50,409 nucleotides of DNA from an uncultured Oscillibacter sp. (GCA_947365245.1 CANAWG010000017.1:1-50409); one strand, 5' to 3'; positions 26,521-34,795 are shown, counted from the stretch's first letter. The notes: generated from the letters alone by a model not told the origin. Made by a program: numbers and translations.

Positions 26521-26663
26521 TGGGGTATACTGTTAGAATCTGTATATTACTTCTGAGTTGAAAGACAGGAGGTAATATCTGCCGTGTTTTTCGGCTGCCG
26601 CCCCTCGCGTCGGCGGGAAAAACGGCTCTAATCATACAATCACGACCACGGGAGGACCGCCCC
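26521..26663 (+). promoter_or_regulatory. polA leader with possible short upstream ORF and hairpin
   Basis: A 15-codon frame GTG 26584 to TAA 26629 follows GGAGG (26569-26573) at an 11-nt distance. The same bases can fold: CCGTGTTTTTC / GAAAAACGG with an inner CCGCC/GGCGG. TATATT at 26543-26548 may be a -10. This is a suggestive but unproven leader-peptide arrangement. Confidence 0.3.
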
Positions 26664-29330
26664 ATGAAACTGATGGTCATTGACGGAAACAGCATCATCA
26701 ACCGGGCCTACTACGGCATCCGCCCCCTCACCACCCGGGACGGGCTCTACACCCACGCCGTCTTCGGCTTTCTCACCACCCTCCTGCGCCTTACCGGGGA
26801 GGAGCGCCCCGACGGGCTGTGCGTCACCTTCGACGTCCACGCCCCCACCTTCCGCCACAGGGCGGACGAGACCTACAAGGCCACCCGCAAGCCCATGCCG
26901 GAGGAGCTGCGGATGCAGATGCCGGTTTTGAAAGAGGTGCTGGACGCTCTGAACATCCCCCGCTACGAGCTTTCGGGCTGGGAGGCCGACGACCTCCTGG
27001 GCACCATCTCCCGCAAATGCGAGGCGGCCGGCTGGGAGTGCGTGGTGGTCACCGGGGACCGGGACAGCCTCCAGCTGGTGACGGACCGGACCAAGGTCAA
27101 GCTGGTCTCCACCCGTATGGGTCAGACCACCACCGCCGACTACACCCCGGAGGCTTTTCGGGAGCGGTACGGCTTCGACCCCATCCATATAATCGATCTG
27201 AAAGCCCTCATGGGGGACGCCTCCGACAACATCCCCGGCGTCAAGGGGGTGGGGGAGAAGACCGCCATGGGCCTCATTCAGATGTACGGCTCCATCGACC
27301 GGCTCTACGGGGAGCTGCCGAACATCCTCACCGCCCCGGACACCCCCGCCAAGCCCGGACTTCTCAAAAAGCTCCAGGAGGGGGAGGCGGACGCCCGCCG
27401 CTCCCATTGGCTTGCCGCCATCGTCACCGACGCGCCCCTGGACTTCCGCCCGGAGGACAATCCCGTGCGTACCCCCGGCCCCGGGGCCTACCCCCTCTTT
27501 CTGCGGCTGGAGTTCACCAGGCTCATCGAGAAGTTCGGCCTGACGCCGCCAGGCGCCCCGGCGGCGGAGAAAGCGGATTGCGCCCGCACCGTGGAGCGGG
27601 TGGAAACGCCGGAGCGGGCCGGGTCGCTGCTGGCGCTCTGGCGGAGGGCGGAGTGCGTGTCCCTCACCGCGCTGCCGGATCTCCAGGTGCTGGCGGTGGA
27701 GTGCCCCACCGGGCCGGACAGCTGTTTAATGACGGACCTGCGGTTCTCCCGGTATCAGGGGGACTGGAACGCCCTGCTCTCCGCCCTCTTCTCCGCGGAC
27801 ATCCCCAAGGCCGCCCACAACGTGAAAGACCTGATGCGGACGCTGCTGGAAAACGGCCTGCCGGCGGAGGGCTTTGTCTTCGACACGGCCCTGGCGGCCT
27901 ATCTGCTGGACGCCACGGCGGGGAGCTACGATCTTCCCCGTCTCTTCGTCTCCTACTACAACGAGGAGCTGCCCAGACAGGCGTATCTGGAGCCGGAGGC
28001 GTTCTCCCCCCTGGGAGAGGACCCCATGGCGGCCCCGGCGCTGTACAGCCACACCTCCGCCGTCTCCGCCCTGCGAAAGACCCTCTCCCAGAGGCTGCGG
28101 GAAAAGGACATGGAGCGGCTCTTCACGGACATCGAGCTGCCCCTGTGCCGGGTGCTGGCGGAGATGGAGCTGACCGGATGCCGGGTGGACCGGAGCGCGT
28201 TGGCCGCCTTCGGCGAGACCCTGGCCGCCAGGACGGCGGAGCTGGAGCAGACCATCTACGCCCTGGCGGGGGAGGAATTCAACATCAACTCCCCCAAGCA
28301 GCTGGGGGAGATCCTCTTCGGCAAGCTGGGCCTGCCCCACGGCAAGAAGACCAAGACCGGCTGGTCCACCAACGCCGACGTGCTGGAAAAGCTCCGCCCG
28401 GAGGCGCCCATTGTGGCGGCGGTGCTGGAGTACCGGCAGTACGCCAAGCTGAAATCCACCTACGCCGACGGCCTTTTAAAGGCCATGGACGCCGACGGCC
28501 GGGTGCGGACCTCGTTCCAGATGACCGTCACCGCCACGGGGCGTCTCAGCTCCACGGAGCCTAACCTCCAGAACATCCCCACCCGCACGGACCTGGGCAG
28601 CGAGATCCGGAGGATGTTCGTCCCGGCGGAGGGGTGCGTGCTGGTGGACGCGGACTACTCCCAGATCGAGCTCCGGCTGCTGGCCCACATCTCCGGGGAC
28701 GAGGCCATGCGGGCATCTTTCCTGGCGGGGGGCGACTTCCACGCCGAAACCGCCGCCAAGGTCTTCCACGTGGACCGCAGTGAGGTGACCCACGAGATGC
28801 GCCGCAGCGCCAAGGCGGTGAACTTCGGCATCGTCTACGGCATCTCCCCCTTCTCCCTCTCCCAGGACCTGGGCGTTTCCACGGCGGAGGCCAGGGCCTA
28901 CATGGAGGGCTACTTCGCCGCTTTCCCCGGCGTGCGGAAGTACATGGACGACGTGGTGGCCCGGGCCAAGGCGGATGGGTACGTGGAGACCCTCTTCCAC
29001 CGCCGCCGGGAACTGCCGGAGCTCAGCTCCTCCAACTTCAACCTCCGCTCCTTCGGGGAGCGGGTGGCGCTGAACATGCCCATCCAGGGCACGGCGGCGG
29101 ACGTGATGAAGCTGGCCATGACCGCCGTGTGGCGGCGGCTGCGGGCGGAGGGCCTGGCGGCCAGGCTGGTGCTTCAGGTCCACGACGAGCTGATCGTGGA
29201 GTGCCCCGAGGCCGAGGCGGAGACCGCCGCGCGGCTTCTTGCGGAGGAGATGGAGAACGTGGTCCACCTCTCCGTTCCCCTGACGGCGGAGGCCCACTGG
29301 GGGAAGAACTGGCTGGAGGCCAAGGGATAA
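26664..29330 (+). CDS. polA: DNA polymerase I
   Basis: 888 aa; ATG 26664, GGGAGG upstream. The 5'-3' exonuclease domain (1-290) has VIDGNSIINRAYYG, the acidic GWEADDLLGTI and VVVTGDRDSLQLV, and DNIPGVKGVGEKTA. A 3'-5' exonuclease-like domain (about 320-480) lacks the acidic metal ligands (FDTE is replaced by VSLTALPDLQ), so proofreading is probably absent, as in Bst and Taq. The polymerase domain (490-888) has motif A DADYSQIELRLLAHIS, motif B RRSAKAVNFGIVYGIS and motif C QVHDELIVECP. It acts in Okazaki-fragment processing and repair. A dispersed repeat follows 28 bp after the stop. Confidence 0.98.
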   Translation: MKLMVIDGNSIINRAYYGIRPLTTRDGLYTHAVFGFLTTLLRLTGEERPDGLCVTFDVHAPTFRHRADETYKATRKPMPEELRMQMPVLKEVLDALNIPRYELSGWEADDLLGTISRKCEAAGWECVVVTGDRDSLQLVTDRTKVKLVSTRMGQTTTADYTPEAFRERYGFDPIHIIDLKALMGDASDNIPGVKGVGEKTAMGLIQMYGSIDRLYGELPNILTAPDTPAKPGLLKKLQEGEADARRSHWLAAIVTDAPLDFRPEDNPVRTPGPGAYPLFLRLEFTRLIEKFGLTPPGAPAAEKADCARTVERVETPERAGSLLALWRRAECVSLTALPDLQVLAVECPTGPDSCLMTDLRFSRYQGDWNALLSALFSADIPKAAHNVKDLMRTLLENGLPAEGFVFDTALAAYLLDATAGSYDLPRLFVSYYNEELPRQAYLEPEAFSPLGEDPMAAPALYSHTSAVSALRKTLSQRLREKDMERLFTDIELPLCRVLAEMELTGCRVDRSALAAFGETLAARTAELEQTIYALAGEEFNINSPKQLGEILFGKLGLPHGKKTKTGWSTNADVLEKLRPEAPIVAAVLEYRQYAKLKSTYADGLLKAMDADGRVRTSFQMTVTATGRLSSTEPNLQNIPTRTDLGSEIRRMFVPAEGCVLVDADYSQIELRLLAHISGDEAMRASFLAGGDFHAETAAKVFHVDRSEVTHEMRRSAKAVNFGIVYGISPFSLSQDLGVSTAEARAYMEGYFAAFPGVRKYMDDVVARAKADGYVETLFHRRRELPELSSSNFNLRSFGERVALNMPIQGTAADVMKLAMTAVWRRLRAEGLAARLVLQVHDELIVECPEAEAETAARLLAEEMENVVHLSVPLTAEAHWGKNWLEAKG

Positions 29331-29357
29331 TGCCAATACCCGGCGGGCTGACTCTGC

Positions 29358-29651
29358 GGATTCCCCTGCGGGGGGACGAGAGGATTCCGCCCCACGGGGG
29401 CGGGACGGGAGTTTCCCGGCCACGGGCCGGGGACGAACGACACGCCGTTCCGGCGTGTCTGGGGATGCACCCCCCATTCTCTTTTCTCTGTCTTGCCAGA
29501 GAAAAGAGAATGCGCCGTGCACGGTGGAAGAGAAAAGAGAGGCGCTAGGGGTGCCCTCCGGGGTTTTCTCCATTCATCGGAGCTGCGGAGCAGACCTGAT
29601 GCGTGGACGCAAGGCTTCCAGCTCCTCTGCCCGCGCTTCGCGCATACCCGG
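29358..29651 (-). repeat. dispersed hairpin-array element, copy 4
   Basis: Reverse orientation. Read on the minus strand: GCGCGAAGCGCGGG (start), TTGCGTCCACGCATC, GATGAATGGAGAAAACCCC, the purine/pyrimidine hairpin, GTGCATCCCC, then hairpins ACACGCCG-GAA-CGGCGTGT, CCGGCC-CGT-GGCCGG, CCGCCCC-CGT-GGGGCGG and CCCCC-GCA-GGGG. The array end faces the polA stop codon (28 bp away). Confidence 0.9.
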
Positions 29652-29760
29652 GCACGGGCGGGCAAGGCCGCCCCGTCTCCGCCCGCGGCGGAATCCCCGC
29701 CCGCGGCGGAAAACCCCGCGCCCCTGGGGCACGATTCTCACCGTCCCCCCATCCCGCACC
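29652..29760. repeat. spacer of further GC hairpin units between repeat copies 4 and 5
   Basis: Contains two tandem units CCGCC-CGC-GGCGG followed by AATCCC and AAAACCC, and GCGCCCC-TGG-GGCAC. The units resemble those of the dispersed element. No gene is present. Confidence 0.65.
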
Positions 29761-30048
29761 GGCCATGCGCGAAGCGCGGGCAGAGGAGCGAAAGTCCTTA
29801 CGTCCACACAGCGTTGACCGCCGTACTGCCGATGAATGGAGCGCACTCCGGAGGGCACCCCAGGCGTCTCTTTTTTCCTTTGGACCGTGCACGGCCCGTT
29901 TCTTTTTTCTCCACGCGAGGAGAAAAAAGAAATGGGGGGTGCATTCCCAGCACGGGCAAAGCCCGTGCGTCGTCCCGCGCCCGCGGCGCGAAAATCTTTC
30001 GTCCCCGGCCCGCGGCCGGACACCCCCCGTCCCCCCGCAGGGGGACCC
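29761..30048 (+). repeat. dispersed hairpin-array element, copy 5
   Basis: Forward orientation, facing away from copy 4. The central hairpin is changed on both arms together: CGTTTCTTTTTTCTCC pairs with GGAGAAAAAAGAAATG. Hairpin units are GCACGGGC-AAA-GCCCGTGC, CGCGCC-CGC-GGCGCG, CCGGCC-CGC-GGCCGG and CCCCC-GCA-GGGGG. The array ends about 10 nt before the rimI ribosome binding site. Confidence 0.9.
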
Positions 30049-30066
30049 CAGAAAGGAAGGAACTCT

Positions 30067-30564
30067 ATGAGTGATACACCGATGCACGTACGCATCGTCC
30101 CCATGACGGCGGACCATCTGGACGCGGTGGCGGCCCTGGAGCGGATCTGCTTTTCGGACCCCTGGTCCCGGCAGCTGCTGGCAAGCGAGCTGGACAACGA
30201 CCTCTCCGCCTTTCTGGTGGCCCTGGACGACGAGGGGGAGGTGGCGGGCTACGCCGGGCTCCAGGTGGTCCTGGACGAGGGCACCGTCACCGACATCGCC
30301 GTGCGGCCGGACTGCCGCCGCCGGGGCGTGGCCAACCAGCTTTTAAAAGTCTTTTTGGACTTCGCCCGGGGGAACCGCCTGGCCTTTTTGACGCTGGAGG
30401 TCCGGGCCTCCAACTACGACGCCATCGCCCTCTACGGAAGCCACGGCTTTCGCAGCGCGGGCCGGCGGAAGAACTACTACGAGCACCCCCGGGAGGACGC
30501 GCTTCTCATGACGCTGGATCTTGCCGCCGGGGGGGCGCCTGCGGGAGAGGAGGCGCGGCCGTGA
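30067..30564 (+). CDS. rimI: ribosomal-protein-S18-alanine N-acetyltransferase-like GNAT
   Basis: 165 aa; ATG 30067, GAAAGGAAGG upstream. GNAT fold: RIVPMTADHLDAVAALERICF with SDPWS typical of RimI, the acetyl-CoA loop VRPDCRRRGVANQLLKVFL (R/Q-x2-G-x-A type), and LEVRASNYDAIALYGSHGFRSAGRRKNYY, the standard RimI end. It acetylates a protein N-terminus (S18 Ala in E. coli). Its stop overlaps the tsaD start (GTGA), and rimI-tsaD pairing is common in bacteria. About 12 extra Ala/Gly-rich residues at the C-terminus are not conserved. Confidence 0.92.
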   Translation: MSDTPMHVRIVPMTADHLDAVAALERICFSDPWSRQLLASELDNDLSAFLVALDDEGEVAGYAGLQVVLDEGTVTDIAVRPDCRRRGVANQLLKVFLDFARGNRLAFLTLEVRASNYDAIALYGSHGFRSAGRRKNYYEHPREDALLMTLDLAAGGAPAGEEARP

Positions 30565-31592
30565 AGATTCTGGCCTTTGAGTCCACCTGCGACGAGACCG
30601 CCGCCGCGGTAGTGGAGGACGGCCGCCGGGTCCTCTCCGACGTCGTCGCCTCCCAGGCGGACATGCACGCCCTCTACGGCGGCGTGGTGCCGGAGATCGC
30701 CTCCCGCAAGCACGTGGAGGTCATCGCCGCCCTGGCGGAGCAGGCGTTGGCGGAGGCCCGCTGCGCCCGCTCCGACATCGACGCCGTGGCGGCCAGCTGC
30801 GCCCCGGGTCTCATCGGCGCGGTGCTGGTGGGCTGGAGTTTCGCCAAGTCCGTATCCTTTGGCCTGGGAGTGCCCCTGATCCCCGTCCACCATGTCCGGG
30901 GCCACATCGCCGCGGGCTACCTCGCCTTTCCGGAGCTGGAGCCCCCGTTTCTGGCCCTGGCCGTCTCCGGCGGCAGCACGCTGATCGTGGACGTGCGGGA
31001 CTACACGGATATGACGGTCCTGGGCTCCACCCGGGACGACGCCGCCGGGGAGTGCTTCGACAAGGCCGCCAGGGTGCTGGGCCTGCCCTATCCCGGCGGA
31101 AAGCCCATGGACGAGCTGGCCCGGCAGTCTCAGGGGGGCGTGTACGCCCTGCCTCACGCCCAGGTGGACGGCGCGCCGCTGGACATGAGCTTCTCCGGCC
31201 TCAAGACGGCGGTGGTGAACCTGGCCCACCACGCCGCCCAGGTGGGGGAGCCCCTGGACCGGGCGGCCCTTGCCCGGGACTTCACCCGGGCCGTCAGCGA
31301 CACGCTGGTGCCCCGCGCCATGGAGGCCGCCCGGCAGACGGGCCGCAAAACCGTCGTGGCCGCCGGCGGCGTGGCCGCCAACTCTTTCCTCCGGGCGGAC
31401 CTGGAGCGGGCCTGCCGGGAGGCGGGCTGCCGGCTGTATCTGCCGCCGCTGTCCCTGTGCGGCGATAACGGCGCTATGATCGGCGCCCAGGGATACTATG
31501 AGTATCTGGCGGGGAACAGGGCGGGCATGGATCTGAACGCCTACGCCACCCGGGACATCTCCGCCTCTTTCCCAGGACCCGGTTCCGCGTAA
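30561..31592 (+). CDS. tsaD: tRNA N6-adenosine threonylcarbamoyltransferase
   Basis: 343 aa; GTG 30561, overlapping rimI by 4 nt. Catalytic subunit of the t6A tRNA-modification complex (with TsaB, TsaC, TsaE, not in this window). ASKHA fold: ILAFESTCDETAAAVVEDG; the metal site His residues in VHHVRGHIAAGY; phosphate loops SGGSTLIVDV and GECFDKAARVLGLPYPGG; and the late VVAAGGVAANSFLRADLE with CGDNGAMIGAQG (third metal-ligand Asp). Length is normal. A strong hairpin follows. Confidence 0.97.
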   Translation: MKILAFESTCDETAAAVVEDGRRVLSDVVASQADMHALYGGVVPEIASRKHVEVIAALAEQALAEARCARSDIDAVAASCAPGLIGAVLVGWSFAKSVSFGLGVPLIPVHHVRGHIAAGYLAFPELEPPFLALAVSGGSTLIVDVRDYTDMTVLGSTRDDAAGECFDKAARVLGLPYPGGKPMDELARQSQGGVYALPHAQVDGAPLDMSFSGLKTAVVNLAHHAAQVGEPLDRAALARDFTRAVSDTLVPRAMEAARQTGRKTVVAAGGVAANSFLRADLERACREAGCRLYLPPLSLCGDNGAMIGAQGYYEYLAGNRAGMDLNAYATRDISASFPGPGSA

Positions 31593-31597
31593 ATCCG

Positions 31598-31640
31598 CAG
31601 CGCGCCCCCCGCGGCTTTCCGCGGGGGGCGCGCTGTCTCC
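31598..31640 (+). terminator. terminator-like hairpin after tsaD
   Basis: CAGCGCGCCCCCCGCGG (31598-31614) pairs perfectly with CCGCGGGGGGCGCGCTG (31619-31635); a 4-nt loop, then TCTCCGTT. Weak T-run but a very stable stem. Confidence 0.7.
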
Positions 31641-32198
31641 GTTGGGTATTACTATTTCATATAGGGCGCCCGGGGTCCATCAGAAAAAAGAAGTCCTCCG
31701 GGAGAACCGTCGAAGAAAACCAGTTTTATGTAAAACAAAAACGAAATTTGAAAAATCAAAAACTCCGTTACAGAGGATTCATAAAATCGGAAATAACTTG
31801 TATATCCATTGGGGCGCAAGTCTTTCAGGCATGTGGAAAACCCTGTGGAAAATGTGAATAACTCCTGGTAGAAATAATTATTCAATTTATTATGTCAAAT
31901 TATCCGGATGGAAAATTTTGAAACTTCCTGCCGGAAAGGCAAAAAAACAGAGAAATTTCAGCGAGATTTTCAGAGGATTTTCCCTTGATTTTTTCCGCCG
32001 TTTCCCCATAGGTTCCCCCGGATCCCCCAAAAGACGACAGCGGGCCCGATTTCCTCTATTTGGAAATCTCCAAAAAATACAGATAGTATTATCCACCCGT
32101 TCCAGCCGCCGCCCGGCTCTCCCGCCGCCCCTCTTTGCATAAACCCCGGCAAACGGCGCAGACTTCTCCTCAAGAACTGATGGAAAGGAAGTCATACC
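31641..32198. other. about 560-bp AT-rich gene-free region with DnaA-box-like repeats
   Basis: Base composition drops sharply against the GC-rich surroundings (runs such as AATAATTATTCAATTTATTA at 31874). No ORF has a credible start. At 31832-31861 three 9-mers follow each other: TGTGGAAAA (31832), TGTGGAAAA (31844), TGTGAATAA (31853). The last is a perfect DnaA box (complement TTATTCACA) and the others are one mismatch away. TTATCCACC at about 32089 is a further near-match. The region may be a DnaA-binding site, an unusual leader or a foreign remnant. Confidence 0.5.
32060..32089 (+). promoter_or_regulatory. possible arcC promoter
   Basis: TTGGAA (32060-32065), 18 nt, TAGTAT (32084-32089), about 105 nt before the arcC start. 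Confidence 0.35.
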
Positions 32199-33143
32199 AT
32201 GCCGGAGAGGATCGTCATCGCCCTGGGGGGCAACGCCTTACAGTCTAAAGACAGCGGAGCCACCGCCCAGGCCCAGCTGGAGGTGGTGAAAAAGACCAGC
32301 GCCCACATCGCCCAAATCAGCCAGCGGGGCTACGAGCTGGCCGTGGTCCACGGAAACGGCCCCCAGGTGGGCCGCATCGTGCTGGCCAGCGAATACGCCA
32401 AGGACGTGGCCCCGCCCATGCCCTTTGACGTCTGCGGAGCCATGAGCCAGGGCTATATCGGCTACCACATCCAGCAGGCGCTGAAGTACGCCCTCAACAG
32501 CCGGGGCCGGAACTACCCGGTGGTCACCCTGGCCACCCAGGTGGTGGTGGACCGGAACGACCCCGCCTTTCAGAATCCCACCAAGCCCATCGGCGCGTTT
32601 TACACGGAGGAGGAGGCCCGGCGGCTGGAGGCGGAGCAGGGCTACACCATGCGGGAGGACGCCGGCCGGGGCTGGCGGCGGGTAGTGCCCTCCCCGCTAC
32701 CCCGGCGGATCGTGGAGATTGAGGCCATCCGCCTCTTGTGGGACCACGCCATCGTGGTGGCCTGCGGCGGCGGCGGCATCCCAGTGGCGGAAAACCCCGA
32801 CGGCACCCTGGAGGGCGTGGCGGCGGTCATCGACAAGGACTTCGCCGCCGAGCTGCTGGCGGAGGCCGTGGGGGCCGACGTGCTGCTGATTCTCACGGAG
32901 GTGGAGAAAGTGGCCATCCGCTTCGGAAAGCCGGACCAGAAGGACCTGGACCGCCTCAGCCTGGCGGAGGCCGCCCGGTACGCCGCGGAGGGCCAGTTCG
33001 GCGTGGGCAGTATGCTGCCCAAGGTGGAGGCGGCCATGAAATTCGTCCGGGCCAGCCCGGACAAGCGGGCCATTATCACCAGCCTGGACAAGGCGCTGGA
33101 GGCCCTGGACGGCAAGACCGGCACCCAGATCACCTTCGCCTGA
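32199..33143 (+). CDS. arcC: carbamate kinase
   Basis: 314 aa; ATG 32199 with GGAAAGGAAG upstream. Makes ATP from carbamoyl phosphate at the end of arginine, agmatine or allantoin/purine breakdown. Amino-acid-kinase fold: IVIALGGNALQ, VVHGNGPQVGRIVLASE, CGAMSQGYIGYHIQQAL, VVACGGGGIPV, AAVIDKDFAAELLAEAVGADVLLILTEVEKVAI and GQFGVGSMLPKVEAAMKFV. No arcA, arcB or transporter is adjacent, so the source of carbamoyl phosphate is not shown by context. A dispersed repeat follows within 10 bp of the stop. Confidence 0.97.
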   Translation: MPERIVIALGGNALQSKDSGATAQAQLEVVKKTSAHIAQISQRGYELAVVHGNGPQVGRIVLASEYAKDVAPPMPFDVCGAMSQGYIGYHIQQALKYALNSRGRNYPVVTLATQVVVDRNDPAFQNPTKPIGAFYTEEEARRLEAEQGYTMREDAGRGWRRVVPSPLPRRIVEIEAIRLLWDHAIVVACGGGGIPVAENPDGTLEGVAAVIDKDFAAELLAEAVGADVLLILTEVEKVAIRFGKPDQKDLDRLSLAEAARYAAEGQFGVGSMLPKVEAAMKFVRASPDKRAIITSLDKALEALDGKTGTQITFA

Positions 33144-33150
33144 CACGAAA

Positions 33151-33393
33151 GGGGGTTCGCCCGGCCTCGGGCCGGGGACGGCGACACGCCGTTCCGGCGT
33201 GTCTGGGGATGCACCCCCCATTTCTATTTTCTCTGTCTTGCCAGAGAAAATAGAAACGGGCCGTGCACGGTCCAAAGACAAAAGAGAGGCGCTTGGGGTG
33301 CCCTCCGGGGTTTTCTCCATTCATCGGTAGGACGGTGGTTGACGCTGCGCGGACGCAAGGAACTGCTCCTCTTCCCGCGCTTCGCGCATGGCC
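33151..33393 (-). repeat. dispersed hairpin-array element, copy 6
   Basis: Reverse orientation, shortened array. On the minus strand: GCGCGAAGCGCGGG, CTTGCGTCCGCGCAGC, GATGAATGGAGAAAACCCC, the central hairpin with matched changes (GTTTCTATTTTCTCTG / CAGAGAAAATAGAAAT), GTGCATCCCC, then ACACGCCG-GAA-CGGCGTGT and CCGGCC-CGA-GGCCGG. The array end lies just after the arcC stop codon. Confidence 0.88.
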
Positions 33394-33519
33394 GGGTATT
33401 TGGGGATGGGGCTCTCTTCTATCTGTGGGGGCGGACCTATGTGTCCGCCCGTCCCCCGCAAACTTCGGGCCTCTGTCATACGCTATCCCCGGCAACCCGC
33501 CGGCCATCTCCCCGGACGT

Positions 33520-33550
33520 AAAAGGGCGGACCTGTTGGTCCGCCCTTTTG
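33520..33550. terminator. bidirectional terminator before the exchanger gene end
   Basis: AAAAGGGCGGACC / GGTCCGCCCTTTT stem (33520-33549). A second hairpin of similar sequence (GGGGGCGGAC / GTCCGCCCGTCCCC) lies at about 33427-33457. Serves the minus-strand exchanger gene. Confidence 0.85.
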
Positions 33551-33566
33551 CTCATATCCACTTCCG

Positions 33567-34532
33567 TCAGCGCACCAGCACTACCACATAGGCGGCGTAG
33601 GCCGCCAGCATCAGCGCCCCCTGCCAGCGGTAGAACTTCCCCCGCAGCAGCGGCGGCAGCACCGCCAGACAGCACAGGCCCAGGCACACCGGCAGGTCCA
33701 GCGCCGTGGTCTGGCCGCCGATGACCAGCTTGCCGCCGCCGGCGGCGGTCACGGCGGAGCACACCGGCAGGATCAAGGTCAAATCAATGACGTTGGCCCC
33801 GATGATGTTGCCCACGGACATGGACGCCTCTTTCTTGGCGATGGCCGTCAGGGTGGTCACCAGCTCCGGCAGGGAGGTGCCGATGGCCACCATGGTGACG
33901 CCGATGATGCTGGAGGGCACCCCCAGCAGCAGCGCCAGCTCGCTGCCGTAGTCGATCAAGAGCCGGGAGCCCGCCACGATGGCCACGATGCCCGCGGCGA
34001 ACAGTCCCAGCTTCATGAACATCTGCCGGTGGGAGACGGTGCGGCGCTTGGGATTCGCCTCCCGGCTCTCCGCCATGCCGGACCGGGCGTCCATCACGTT
34101 GTTGACGAGATAGATGGCGAATACCACGAACAGCAGGAGACTTGGCAGCACCGGCAGCACGCCGCCCCGGCACAGCACCAGCAGCAACAGGGCGCCGGAG
34201 ACCATCAAAATGGCCTTGATGTCAAACTGCCTGCGGTTCACCGCCGAGGGAAGGCACACCACCGAGAGGCCCAAAATCAGCCCCAGGTTGGCGGTGACGG
34301 ACCCCACGGCGTTGCCCACCGCCAGATCCACCTCCCCCTGGAGCACGCCGGTGACGGACACCGTCAGCTCCGGCAGGGTGGTGGCCAGGGACACCACCGT
34401 GGCCCCGATGATGAACCGGGGCACGCCGGTGGCCTCCGCGATCCACACCGCGCCGTCCAAAAACCAGTCGCCGCCCTTGACGATCAGCAAAAGTCCCACC
34501 AGGAACAGCAGCACCGTCATCCAAATACTCAT
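33567..34532 (-). CDS. Na+/Ca2+-exchanger-type cation antiporter (YrbG family), probable Mn2+ exporter
   Basis: 321 aa from ATG 34532 (GGAGG 11 nt upstream); ATG 34550 lacks a site. Ten hydrophobic helices form two inverted repeats with alpha motifs GATVVSLATTLPELTVSVTG (with LAVGNAVGSVTANLGLILG) and GVTMVAIGTSLPELVTTLTA (with SVGNIIGANVIDLTLIL). The family exchanges Ca2+ for Na+ or H+. The leader contains a yybP-ykoY-type manganese riboswitch, which regulates Mn2+ exporters elsewhere, so Mn2+ efflux is the better guess here. A strong promoter with an inverted-repeat operator lies about 260 nt upstream. Confidence 0.9.
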   Translation of the reverse strand: MSIWMTVLLFLVGLLLIVKGGDWFLDGAVWIAEATGVPRFIIGATVVSLATTLPELTVSVTGVLQGEVDLAVGNAVGSVTANLGLILGLSVVCLPSAVNRRQFDIKAILMVSGALLLLVLCRGGVLPVLPSLLLFVVFAIYLVNNVMDARSGMAESREANPKRRTVSHRQMFMKLGLFAAGIVAIVAGSRLLIDYGSELALLLGVPSSIIGVTMVAIGTSLPELVTTLTAIAKKEASMSVGNIIGANVIDLTLILPVCSAVTAAGGGKLVIGGQTTALDLPVCLGLCCLAVLPPLLRGKFYRWQGALMLAAYAAYVVVLVR

Positions 34533-34550
34533 TGCGCACACGTCCTCCAT

Positions 34551-34620
34551 TTTAAAAGATAAACGAGACCCTCATTGCACACGGAAGCCCGGGACGGGGT
34601 CTCCCCCCGCCGGCGCCGCG
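34551..34620 (-). promoter_or_regulatory. expression platform of the Mn-type riboswitch
   Basis: On the minus strand GAGACCC can pair with GGGTCTC, followed by GTTTATCTTTT. The same GTCTCG can instead pair with CGAGAC in the 3' strand of the aptamer's P1 region (about 34632-34637). These mutually exclusive pairings next to a T-run indicate transcription-level switching. Confidence 0.6.
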
Positions 34621-34624
34621 CACA

Positions 34625-34724
34625 ATAAAAGTCTCGCTTTTTCAGGCGGGGCCCGGACGGCTTGCCGCCGTCGTGCTGACGAACCCCGCCGCATCCCGAA
34701 AGGACGCAAGCTACTCCCTTTTAT
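34625..34724 (-). promoter_or_regulatory. yybP-ykoY-type (manganese) riboswitch aptamer
   Basis: Conserved parts in order on the minus strand: ATAAAAGGGAGTAGC (5' P1 strand), a variable hairpin, GTTCGTCAGCACG (the L3-type loop), CGGCAAGCCG, then AAAGCGAGACTTTTAT (3' P1 strand, pairing ATAAAAG with CTTTTAT). This matches the known family pattern GGGGAGUAGC ... GUCGUCAA-CG ... AGCAAGACCUUU seen in the L. lactis and B. subtilis aptamers. Position between promoter and a cation-antiporter gene fits. Confidence 0.8.
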
Positions 34725-34795
34725 GGACGGGAACCGCGGGCCAAATCCGCGCACATTTATTTGGCTCGGCGCTTCCCATCGGGACTTGTTTTCGA

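Noticed and set aside
31832-31861. Calling this region the chromosomal origin
   Set aside because: dnaA, dnaN and rpmH are not nearby and GC skew cannot be computed here; it is kept as a finding only.
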